NCBI RefSeq assembly: GCF_039544165.1
Contig: NZ_BAABLD010000017.1
Span: 124,001-188,000 of the forward strand
DNA length: 64,000 nucleotides
Direction of reading: 5' to 3'
DNA from: Viridibacterium curvum
GTDB lineage: Bacteria > Pseudomonadota > Gammaproteobacteria > Burkholderiales > Rhodocyclaceae
Every line of letters begins with the position of its first letter. The stretch's first letter is position 1. The notes beneath the pieces are model-generated. The model was not told the DNA's origin. It saw only the letters and a list, made by a program, of their open reading frames with translations, and ran no database searches. This document shows, piece after piece, positions 45,940-53,100 of the stretch. The translations under genes were made by a program, and so were the position numbers.

Positions 45940-47675
45940 ATATCCTCCTTGACAGGAACGGCTGTCTGGCGCGCGATCTGCGTGGGCACCAGGGGAGCAT
46001 CCGGACGCACACCCAGTGCGCGCAGCGAGCCGCTCATGATCTGCGCGAACACCGGTGCAGCAACCGTACCACCGTAGTACTGCCCACCACTCGCTTCATC
46101 GATCATCACGGCGACGACCAGACGCGGGTCGGACGCCGGCGCGAAGCCAATGAACGACGACACGTACTTGTTCACGTAGCGACCACCTTCGAGCTTGTGC
46201 GCGGTGCCGGTCTTGCCCGCCACGCGATAGCCGGGAATACGCGCCTGCGGTGCGGTGCCGCCGTCTGAAACAACCAGCTCGAGCATGCTGCGCACCTGCT
46301 GCGTCACCTCGGGGCTGAAGATCTGCTGGCCATGCATGGGTGCCGCATCAACGCGAGTCAGTGACAGCGGCACCATCTCGCCCTGTCGCGCGAGCACCAT
46401 GTAGGCCTGCGCCATCTGCATCAGCGTCACAGAGATGCCGTGACCATAGGACATCGTGGCCTGCTCGATGGGGCGCCAGGTCTTCCAGGCGCGCAGCCGA
46501 CCACCGGCTTCCCCGGGGAAACCGATCTGCAGCGGACGCCCAAAGCCCAGGTTGTCGAACAGCTTCCACATGTGTTCGGGTGGGAAGGTCAGCGCCATTT
46601 TCGCGGCACCGACGTTCGACGATTTCTCGATGACCTCGGCGACAGTCAGCGCGCCATGTGCATGCGAGTCGTTGATGGTCGCACCATCCAGCGTCATGCG
46701 ACCGCCTTGTGTGTCGATGAGGCTGCCGGGCTTGAACTTGTTCGACTCAAGCGCCATCGCAGCGATGAAGGGCTTCATCGTCGAACCGGGCTCATAGGTA
46801 TCGGTCAGCACGCGGTTGCGCAATTGCTCGCCCGACAGCTTGCCGCGATTGTTGGGGTTGTATGTCGGGTTGTTGACGAGTGCCAGGACTTCGCCGGTGC
46901 GCACGTCGAGCACCACTACCGCGCCAGCCTTGGCCTTGTTCACCTGCACGGCCTGCTTGAGCGCGCTGTAGGCCAGGTACTGCACCTTGGCGTCGATGGA
47001 GAGGTTGATGTCTTCGCCATTGCGCGGGCGGCGGATCGACTCGACGTCTTCGACGACGGAGCCGTAGAGATCCTTGATCACGCGACGCGAACCGTTCTTG
47101 CCGGCGAGGCGCTGCTCGAGCGCGAGCTCAACGCCTTCCTGTCCACGATCATCGATATTGGTGAAGCCCACCATGTGCGAAGCCACTTCGCCCACCGGGT
47201 AGTAACGGCGATAGGTATCTTCGCTGTGAATGCCTTCGAGCTTGAGTGCAGCGACTTGCGCAGCCACATCGGGCGGCACTTCGCGCTTGAGGTAGACGAA
47301 GTCCTTGCCGCTGGCGAGCTTGCGGTTGATGTCTTCGAGCGGCATGCCCAGCACCTTGGCGAGCTGCGCAACCTGACCTGCATTGAGATTGGCAAGATCG
47401 GGAATGGCCGTCACCGATTTGACCGGTGTGCTCATCGCGAGCGGTTCGCCATGACGATCGAGCACGCGGCCACGCGTGGCGGTCAAGGTCAGAGTGCGCG
47501 CATACCGCGACTCGCCTTTGGCCTGCAGGAAGTCACGATTGACCCCTTGCAGGTAGACCGCACGACCGACAAGACTCACCAACCCGATCAGCAGCACACC
47601 CACTACGAAGCGCGCACGCCAGGGTGGCAAGCGCTCGGACAGCAACGGATTGTGGTTGAAGGTGTAGGACTTCAT
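45936..47675 (-). CDS. ftsI: Peptidoglycan D,D-transpeptidase FtsI (PBP3)
   Basis: This 579-residue bitopic class B penicillin-binding protein crosslinks septal peptidoglycan. A TM helix (FVVGVLLIGLVSLVGRAVYL, about 23-42) follows a short cytoplasmic tail. The pedestal domain includes RGRVLDRHGEPLA and EGVELALEQRLAG. The catalytic motifs are S298TMK, S352SN and K488TG. Its start overlaps the ftsL stop (ATGA). Confidence 0.97.
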   Translation of the reverse strand: MKSYTFNHNPLLSERLPPWRARFVVGVLLIGLVSLVGRAVYLQGVNRDFLQAKGESRYARTLTLTATRGRVLDRHGEPLAMSTPVKSVTAIPDLANLNAGQVAQLAKVLGMPLEDINRKLASGKDFVYLKREVPPDVAAQVAALKLEGIHSEDTYRRYYPVGEVASHMVGFTNIDDRGQEGVELALEQRLAGKNGSRRVIKDLYGSVVEDVESIRRPRNGEDINLSIDAKVQYLAYSALKQAVQVNKAKAGAVVVLDVRTGEVLALVNNPTYNPNNRGKLSGEQLRNRVLTDTYEPGSTMKPFIAAMALESNKFKPGSLIDTQGGRMTLDGATINDSHAHGALTVAEVIEKSSNVGAAKMALTFPPEHMWKLFDNLGFGRPLQIGFPGEAGGRLRAWKTWRPIEQATMSYGHGISVTLMQMAQAYMVLARQGEMVPLSLTRVDAAPMHGQQIFSPEVTQQVRSMLELVVSDGGTAPQARIPGYRVAGKTGTAHKLEGGRYVNKYVSSFIGFAPASDPRLVVAVMIDEASGGQYYGGTVAAPVFAQIMSGSLRALGVRPDAPLVPTQIARQTAVPVKEDM

Positions 47676-47950
47676 CGTGCGCCCCCTGTGGAGGCTTCAA
47701 GCGACAAAAGATGATCGCGCGCTGGCTGGTTCATGCCCAGTCGCTCACGGGCAATTTTCTCGACGCGTGCCGGGGCGGCCCAGGTACCGTTCTCCAGTTG
47801 CAGCTGCGTCCATTCCGCTTCGAGCGCACGCGAGCGAGCCTGTTCCCGCTCCTGTGCCTTGACGAGACCACGCGAGCGATGGGTCAGATTGACGACCGCC
47901 AGGGCACTGGCCACCACGAGCACAACAAGGATGGCGGAGATGCGGATCAT
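47672..47950 (-). CDS. ftsL: Cell division protein FtsL
   Basis: This 92-residue bitopic protein has one TM helix (ISAILVVLVVASALAVVNL) and a periplasmic leucine-zipper-like coiled coil (LVKAQEREQARSRALEAEWTQLQLE), then ARERLGM, typical of FtsL. It forms a complex with FtsB and FtsQ. Sequence conservation is low in this family, so the call leans on topology and on position between rsmH and ftsI, with ATGA overlaps on both sides. Confidence 0.93.
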   Translation of the reverse strand: MIRISAILVVLVVASALAVVNLTHRSRGLVKAQEREQARSRALEAEWTQLQLENGTWAAPARVEKIARERLGMNQPARDHLLSLEASTGGAR

Positions 47951-48900
47951 GCTGCACCTCCGGCAAAAGCTGCGTCGGTACGCTGAGCCACGCGCATGAT
48001 GGCGCTGCGCGAACGCGGGTTGGCGCTCAATTCGGCATCGGACGCGCGCACCGCGTCGCCAACAAGTCCCAGGGACGGACGCGGGCGGTCGGCCTCGCGA
48101 ATCGGCAAGCCACGCGGCAAGGCAGGCGGACGCGAGTGATCACGCATGAAGCGCTTCACGATGCGGTCTTCCAGCGAATGGAAGGAAATGACCACCAGAC
48201 GTCCCCCTGTGTTCAACTTCGACACCGCTTGCGGCAGTGTCAGCGATAGTTCCTCAAGCTCCCGGTTGATGAAAATCCGTAGAGCCTGGAAGGTGCGCGT
48301 CGCCGGGTGCTGACCCAGCTCGCGTGTGCGGACGGTCTCCGCCACGAGCGCGGCAAGTTGTCCTGTGGTAGCAATAGGGCTCCCCGCCCGAGCAGCATCA
48401 ATCGCCTTTGCAATCGCATAAGCAAACCGTTCTTCACCGTAATCCCTCACTACATTTGTGATTTCGGCGACGGTTGCCCGCGCCAGCCATTGCGAGACAG
48501 GCTCGCCCCTTGTCGTGTCCATGCGCATATCGAGCGGCGCATCGAAACGGAAACTCATTCCCCGCTGCGGATCGTCGAGCTGCGGTGACGACACGCCGAT
48601 ATCCATCAACACCCCATCCACACGCGCCACACCGAGCGCATCCAGCGAAGCCGCCAGTTCCGAGAACGGCTCGTGCACCAGGGTGAAACGTCCGTCGTTC
48701 AGCGCCTTGCTGGCCGCCACCGCCGCCGGATCGCGGTCAAACGCAATCAACCTTCCCTGCGCACCCAGCTGCGCCAGAATCGCCCGGCTGTGTCCGCCAC
48801 GCCCGAAGGTCGCATCGACGTACACACCGTCTTGCCTGATGGCCAGCGCCTCAACTGCCTCATCCAGCAAGACCGTGATGTGCCGCAGGTCTTCATTCAC
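47947..48900 (-). CDS. rsmH: 16S rRNA (cytosine(1402)-N(4))-methyltransferase
   Basis: This 317-residue SAM-dependent enzyme methylates C1402 of 16S rRNA in the ribosomal P site. HITVLLDEAVEAL, DATFGRGGHSRAIL (SAM loop), DGVLMDIGVSSPQLDDPQRGMSF and VVISFHSLEDRIVKRFM are family hallmarks. The gene for RsmI, which adds the 2'-O-methyl to the same nucleotide, is at 58494-59366. It starts 10 nt after the mraZ stop. Confidence 0.97.
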   Translation of the reverse strand: MNEDLRHITVLLDEAVEALAIRQDGVYVDATFGRGGHSRAILAQLGAQGRLIAFDRDPAAVAASKALNDGRFTLVHEPFSELAASLDALGVARVDGVLMDIGVSSPQLDDPQRGMSFRFDAPLDMRMDTTRGEPVSQWLARATVAEITNVVRDYGEERFAYAIAKAIDAARAGSPIATTGQLAALVAETVRTRELGQHPATRTFQALRIFINRELEELSLTLPQAVSKLNTGGRLVVISFHSLEDRIVKRFMRDHSRPPALPRGLPIREADRPRPSLGLVGDAVRASDAELSANPRSRSAIMRVAQRTDAAFAGGAA

Positions 48901-48910
48901 TTAGCCACGC

Positions 48911-49360
48911 TCACAGACTCAAATCGGCAAGGCCGGGTGGCAGCTCGGCCGACTGGAAGATGGCCAGCATCGCTTCCTGTTGCTTCTTCCAGCGCTCGTC
49001 CGACCACAGCTCAAAGTGCGTGCCCTGCCCGACCAGCCAGACAGACTTGTCCAGCGCAGCCCACTCACGCAGCTCCGGCGCGATCAACAGGCGCCCCGTC
49101 GCATCCATTTCCTCATCGCGCGCATTACCGACCAGCAGGCGCTTGATGGCGGCCGAACGCGGGTCAAGGCTGGGGGCGGCGAGCACCTGCGCGCGGATCG
49201 GCTCCCAGGCAGGCTCCGGATAGATAACGAGGCATTGGTGCGGGTGTGCGGTCACAACCAGGCGGCCGCCACAAGCCACTGCCAGCGCATCGCGATGCCG
49301 CGCGGGGACGCCCAGGCGTCCCTTCGCATCGAGAGTCAGCGCCGCAGCACCTTGAAACAT
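48911..49360 (-). CDS. mraZ: Transcriptional regulator MraZ
   Basis: The 149-residue AbrB-like double-SpoVT domain protein represses its own operon in studied proteobacteria. MFQGAAALTLDAKGRLGVPARHRDAL is the first half-motif, and EMDATGRLLIAPELREWAAL the second. GAGGAG lies 6 nt before the ATG. Its predicted operator is visible upstream (49461-49497). Confidence 0.96.
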   Translation of the reverse strand: MFQGAAALTLDAKGRLGVPARHRDALAVACGGRLVVTAHPHQCLVIYPEPAWEPIRAQVLAAPSLDPRSAAIKRLLVGNARDEEMDATGRLLIAPELREWAALDKSVWLVGQGTHFELWSDERWKKQQEAMLAIFQSAELPPGLADLSL

Positions 49361-49460
49361 CCACGCTCCTCAGCCGGACCAGCGCCAGCCACCGTTCAAC
49401 CAGACACCCGGGGATTCCGCCCTCCGGACCACGACCCTCCGCCGGAGCGTCGTTTTTGTG

Positions 49461-49497
49461 CACTTTTATCCATTTCTTACCACTTTGCACCACTTTA
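49461..49497 (-). promoter_or_regulatory. MraZ operator: four 10-bp-spaced repeats
   Basis: Reading the minus strand, AAAGTGGTGC, AAAGTGGTAA, GAAATGGATA and AAAGTGCACA follow each other with exact 10-bp spacing. MraZ is known to bind tandem GTGG-type repeats spaced by one DNA turn upstream of mraZ. The first repeat overlaps the -10 box of the predicted promoter. Confidence 0.82.
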
Positions 49498-49520
49498 GTT
49501 GAACTGTCATACCCGGTCAA
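49492..49520 (-). promoter_or_regulatory. Predicted mraZ (dcw) promoter
   Basis: On the minus strand TTGACC (49515-49520) is followed after 17 nt by TAAAGT (49492-49497), about 130 nt before the mraZ start. The -10 overlaps the first MraZ box, so repression by occlusion is expected. Confidence 0.7.
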
Positions 49521-49704
49521 GCGCCGGAGCGGGCGGTTTTCAGGCCGCAATTCCGAATGTTTTCAAGGGCAAGCGCGCTCCATTCCTGCAAACAGAACAG
49601 CGGGCCGCCTTACGTCGTTTTGTTGCCTCTGCAGCACGCGACGCCACGTCTCACGCGGCGGCATGGCAAGATCGTCGCCACGATTTGCCCGGGAGGAAGA
49701 AGAA

Positions 49705-50820
49705 ATGGAAAGCGCTGGACGACGACTCCGCCTGCTGGCCACGCTGGCGATCACCTTGGGCATTGCCGCCGCCCTGCTGGCCAGCTTTGCAGGCAACTAC
49801 CTACGCAACTCACTGGCCGCCAATGCCATCGCGACGGGCACGAACGCCTGGCTGGCCGACAACCACGGCCTCATGCAAATCGATGCGCAGGGCAAGCTGG
49901 TGCGTGAACGCAGCCTCAGCGAATTGGGCGTCAAAGCCATCAGCGAACTGCACGCCATCGATGCCACTCACCTGTTGCTCGCAGAGCCAGGCAGCGCGCG
50001 ACTCAAGTTGCTGGACGCCAATACGGGCAGCGCGTCGGGCGTCATCCCGCTCGCCGCCCCGGCCCCGCAGGCGCCGATACGTCTCGCCAGCCGCAAGCGC
50101 GGCCAGAGCTTCGAAATCGCCGCCGTGCTCGACGGCGCCGTGCAGCGCTTCGATGACCAGGGAAAATCGCTGGCAAGCAGTGTCAAGGGGGAGGTGCGTC
50201 AGGCCGAAGGCGTGCTGTTCGATGGCGAAGCCTGGTGGGTAGCCGACAGCACCAAGCAGCAACTCACGCAGTTGCAAGCCGACTCGCTCACGGCGCAGGA
50301 CAACGTACCCTTGAGCGGCCTCAACGCCTTACGCGTACCCGGCATTGCCCGCCTCTCACGTGGGCAGATGAGCGACCGCGACAAGCCGGCGGTGGCGACC
50401 GTGATCCGCCGTCATCCTGAAAACGGCCAGACCCGCGTCGTCGACGTCTTCAGCGACGCCACCGAGGCGGAATTCCCGTTGCCCGTTGGCAGCAAGGCGC
50501 TGGATGTGGCCTGGCTGGGCAAGGAATTGTGGGTGCTGGATGGTGCGCAGGGGGCCGTGTGGCGCTTCGATGCCGCGCGCAAGCCGCTCGGCAAAGTCAA
50601 CGATCCGACACTGAACGGGCGACTGACGGGGTCGGCGTTCTGGCGCAGCTTTGCCGAAGGCATCGCCACCGCATCAAGACTCGCCGCCATCGTGTGCCTG
50701 AGCCTGGGCGCACTGTTGATCGCATGGCTGCTGCACAAGCCGGTCGTTGCGCTGATCCGGCGCAAGCTGTCGCCGCCGGAAGAGGTGTCTGACGAAGAAG
50801 ATTGGGAAGCTCGCCGATAG
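49705..50820 (+). CDS. Membrane-anchored hypothetical protein with predicted periplasmic beta-propeller-like domain
   Basis: GGGAGGAAGAAGAA directly precedes the ATG at 49705, which decides this start and gives 371 residues. A TM helix (LLATLAITLGIAAALLASFAG) at 10-30 and a second (AAIVCLSLGALLIAWLLHKPVVAL) near 325-350 bracket about 290 periplasmic residues. These include repeated strand patterns with WLADN, EAWWVADS and KELWVLDGAQGAVWRFD, reminiscent of propeller blades. I recognise no named family. The C-terminal tail is acidic (SPPEEVSDEEDWEARR). The final codons lie in a 20-nt copy of the rnpB 3' end, and before the insertion downstream its stop would have overlapped rnpB antisense. Confidence 0.7.
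   Translation: MESAGRRLRLLATLAITLGIAAALLASFAGNYLRNSLAANAIATGTNAWLADNHGLMQIDAQGKLVRERSLSELGVKAISELHAIDATHLLLAEPGSARLKLLDANTGSASGVIPLAAPAPQAPIRLASRKRGQSFEIAAVLDGAVQRFDDQGKSLASSVKGEVRQAEGVLFDGEAWWVADSTKQQLTQLQADSLTAQDNVPLSGLNALRVPGIARLSRGQMSDRDKPAVATVIRRHPENGQTRVVDVFSDATEAEFPLPVGSKALDVAWLGKELWVLDGAQGAVWRFDAARKPLGKVNDPTLNGRLTGSAFWRSFAEGIATASRLAAIVCLSLGALLIAWLLHKPVVALIRRKLSPPEEVSDEEDWEARR
50800..50819. repeat. Direct repeat copy 1 of the rnpB 3' end
   Basis: The 20-nt sequence containing GGGAAGCTCGCCGATA is identical to 51950-51969, the 3' end of rnpB. The two copies are exactly 1150 bp apart and flank an AT-richer gene, like attL and attR of an integrated element. Confidence 0.75.
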
Positions 50821-50902
50821 GCGCCGGTCCTGCTGTACGTCTACACAAACCTGAAGTTGCATATCACCAAGCATCAAAGTGCACTCACTCCTGGACCTCA
50901 AA

Positions 50903-51919
50903 ATGCTGCAAACAGCGCCACGCCTCATTTTCGTCGCTTCGCTTTGTCTGCTGTCATCGACTTCACAAGCCCAAAACGAAGCTCCTGTCGAAATTGCAAT
51001 TCTTCATATTGACCGGGATAAACGCATAGCCCTGCCCGTACTGTCGATACCAAGCCCAGATCAGCGACAAATCGATATTGAAAGCCGTCAAGAAGGAACA
51101 CCCGAGATTCTCTCGGCAGTAGAGCAATGCAGGAAGCGGCTTGGGATTCCCAAGGACCAAGACATCGTTCAGTGCCCGATTGCATCGTCGCTGGTCGCAA
51201 AACGACACTACATGACCGCGCCGCCCAAGCAATGGTTCGATGCAGAGGGCCACACTTATTCCGCAAGGGGCGGAACATATTTCGCTGATGCATCAGGTTC
51301 CGGTATCGGCTTCGATCTCGGGCCGTCTTCTGCACAGGACATGCAGGGTGCCGTACTTGCCAACAGCAAACAGCTGGAGTTCGCGAAAGTCAGGAAGGCG
51401 CCTCGAAAAGAGTGGCTCAACTGGCCCGAACTGTCGTCACAACTTGCATTCTGGCGCAACGCGAAGGTCAAGCAATGCGACTCAAAGCAATGCACCCAAA
51501 CATATGCAAAAGCTGCTGACCTGACGGAACTGGACGGAGTTGCAACCGAATTCACATTTCAGGACGGACAGAAAATTCAGCACTTTGGCGCGAATACTCG
51601 TGCAAGCTCTAAAAGATCGCGCAAACGCCCTATCGAATACGCAAGTATTTCGCTATGGCGAAACCTGAATCACAAAGGAAAAGTTCAGCTGCTACCACCC
51701 AACAACGAAGACGAATGGCTCAGTGGCATCACACAGGAGCTTGAGGACTGCGAAACACAGTGCGGACTGTCTTGGGACAACACACCGCAAGTTTTCTCGA
51801 TCAAAGGCCGGACATTTGCGTTCGCTCCCTACTCAGGAGGAACTGTCTCAGGATACTTGTTTGTCGAAGTTACGCCGCAAGCCGTCAAACGACTCGGCTG
51901 GTATCGCTGGGGAAGCTAG
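50903..51919 (+). CDS. Hypothetical exported protein on a probable inserted segment
   Basis: The ATG at 50903 starts a Sec signal (LQTAPRLIFVASLCLLSSTSQA, cleavage near AQ) and gives 338 residues; a GTG at 50879 would add eight residues before the signal. The mature part has spaced cysteines (KQCDSKQC, EDCETQC and two earlier), suited to disulfides in the periplasm. I recognise no family. The base composition is visibly more AT-rich and the codon choice less GC3-biased than all neighbours (many AAA, ATT, GAA). The gene fills the interval between two direct repeats of the rnpB 3' end, so recent acquisition is likely. Confidence 0.6.
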   Translation: MLQTAPRLIFVASLCLLSSTSQAQNEAPVEIAILHIDRDKRIALPVLSIPSPDQRQIDIESRQEGTPEILSAVEQCRKRLGIPKDQDIVQCPIASSLVAKRHYMTAPPKQWFDAEGHTYSARGGTYFADASGSGIGFDLGPSSAQDMQGAVLANSKQLEFAKVRKAPRKEWLNWPELSSQLAFWRNAKVKQCDSKQCTQTYAKAADLTELDGVATEFTFQDGQKIQHFGANTRASSKRSRKRPIEYASISLWRNLNHKGKVQLLPPNNEDEWLSGITQELEDCETQCGLSWDNTPQVFSIKGRTFAFAPYSGGTVSGYLFVEVTPQAVKRLGWYRWGS

Positions 51920-51949
51920 CTGCATCATGGCTATATCTTGTGCAGTAGC

Positions 51950-51969
51950 GATTGGGAAGCTCGCCGATA
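51950..51969. repeat. Direct repeat copy 2, at the rnpB 3' end
   Basis: This is the functional copy, forming the last bases of RNase P RNA. It is identical over 20 nt to 50800-50819 and would be the attachment-site-like edge on the rnpB side. Confidence 0.75.
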
Positions 51970-52350
51970 AGCCGGGTTCTGTCGCGCATGCTTGCGCATG
52001 CGGGGCAGTCATTCCTCTGGTCCCTGCATTACTGCAGGGCTCTAGCAGCCTACCCGGGGGCTCTGCGGGCCGCATCAACGCCCCCCTATTTGGCCTTGCC
52101 CCGGATGGGGTTTAGCGTGCCAGTCCGTGTTACCACGTCTGCGGTGAGCTCTTACCTCGCCGTTTCACCCTTACCTGTGCTCTTGCGAGCCATCGGCGGT
52201 CTATTCTCTGTTCCACTTTCCGTCGCCTTGGGTCAGGCAAGCCTGACTTATAGCGCCCGGCCGTTAGCCGGCATCCTGCCCTGCGGGGCCCGGACTTTCC
52301 TCGATGTACCGATTTCCTCCAGCACACCGCGACTGCCTGGCGAACTTCCC
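51953..52350 (-). ncRNA. rnpB: RNase P RNA (type A)
   Basis: The minus strand carries the universal core of bacterial RNase P RNA: GAGGAAAGTCCGGGC (5' half of P4) near 52280-52305, and ACAGAACCCGGCTTA (3' half of P4) at the other end. The 5' end begins near GGGAAGTTCGCC and pairs with the 3' terminal GGCGAGCTTCCC to form P1. The RNA cleaves 5' leaders from pre-tRNAs with RnpA. Ends are estimated from the P1 pairing and the -10 box, so they may be off by a few bases. Confidence 0.93.
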
Positions 52351-52357
52351 GGGGCGG

Positions 52358-52363
52358 AGTATA
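52358..52363 (-). promoter_or_regulatory. -10 box of rnpB
   Basis: TATACT on the minus strand lies 7 nt before the predicted 5' end of rnpB. The -35 position (about 52381-52386) falls inside the terminal repeat of the adjacent MITE-like element and is not a good match; a TTAACA within that repeat is at 20-nt spacing. Confidence 0.65.
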
Positions 52364-52376
52364 GCTGTGTGAGCAG

Positions 52377-52660
52377 TAGGGCCTGTTAACAATTATCCGG
52401 CGGATCGCATTGAGTCTTATGGCTTGTGGGACAAGGCGCGCGACGCGGTGTGGGGTCTCAGTTGGCAGATTCGCCCCACACAAGGAGTGCAACGCAGTAT
52501 CCACGAGCCATAAGACTCAACCCGGAGGGCTTGCATTCAATTGAACGTGGCACTGTGTTGCAGCGCCTCGACAGGGGGCCACCCTGTCTTCGTTGCTGCG
52601 CCTTGTTCCACGCCCAATTGAACGCAAGCGCGACCGCCGGATAATTGTTAACAGGCCCTA
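52377..52660. mobile_element. MITE-like element with 27-bp perfect terminal inverted repeats
   Basis: The ends 52377-52403 and 52634-52660 are exact inverted repeats beginning TAGGGCCTGTTAACAA. Inside, two further hairpin arms are seen. TTGAGTCTTATGGCTTGTGG (52410-52429) pairs with 52501-52520 at 19 of 20 positions. GCTTGCATTCAATTGAACG (from 52529) pairs imperfectly with the region before 52630. Smaller nested stems (TGTGGGG/CCCCACA, ACAGGG/CCCTGT) are also present. There is no ORF. The outer TA on each side could be a TA target duplication as made by IS630/Tc1-type transposases. Confidence 0.75.
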
Positions 52661-52669
52661 GAGACTGGA

Positions 52670-53098
52670 TTATTTGCCCGGCGGCGTAGCGGGCTTGGTG
52701 GCGACAAACTTGAATGTGCCGTTATCGAAACGGAACTTGCCGAGCAGATCGCCGTATTTTTCCGGTGGCGTCTTGAAGGCCTGCAGCTCGCACTTCTCTG
52801 TGCCCACGCCCCACCAGTTATTGCCCTGGTGCAACACGTAGAGCACTTCGTTCACCTCGTACAGTTCCAGCTCGCCTGCACCGGCTTTGCCATCGGCAAT
52901 GTCGTAACGCTGCTGGCAGATCGGGAAGCGCGCCGCGACCACTTTCTGCGCCACGGCGCTGCCCCAGAAGTAGCGCTGCTCGCGCACGACGCTGATCGAG
53001 TGATCCTTGTTGCCATCGATCATGTAAGACGCGCCCGTGTTTTCGCAGGCTGTGAGGCAAGGCAGCAACAGCAAGGGCAGCAGACGCGTCATGTGCAT
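52670..53098 (-). CDS. Small lipoprotein, hypothetical
   Basis: The 142-residue product has a lipoprotein signal (LLPLLLLPCLTAC, lipidated Cys near residue 18). Two in-frame ATGs (53098 and 53092) are possible and do not change the mature protein. The mature part shows YMIDGNKDHSISVVREQRYFWGSAVAQKVVAARFPICQQRY and a second Cys-containing region (EKCELQAF). No named family is recognised. It starts 2 nt after the pyrC stop, so it is probably co-transcribed with pyrC. Confidence 0.75.
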   Translation of the reverse strand: MHMTRLLPLLLLPCLTACENTGASYMIDGNKDHSISVVREQRYFWGSAVAQKVVAARFPICQQRYDIADGKAGAGELELYEVNEVLYVLHQGNNWWGVGTEKCELQAFKTPPEKYGDLLGKFRFDNGTFKFVATKPATPPGK

Positions 53099-53100
53099 GG

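Noticed and set aside
51920..51950. Imperfect inverted repeat (GCTAGCTGCA...TGCAGTAGC) next to the rnpB 3' repeat, considered as an integron attC site
   Set aside because: It lacks the R'/R'' core sites (GTTRRRY/RYYYAAC) and there is no integron integrase; a simple hairpin is enough.
52377..52660. The palindromic element considered as a structured ncRNA or riboswitch
   Set aside because: The perfect 27-bp ends and possible TA duplication fit a mobile element better; no promoter, and the next gene downstream is in the opposite orientation.
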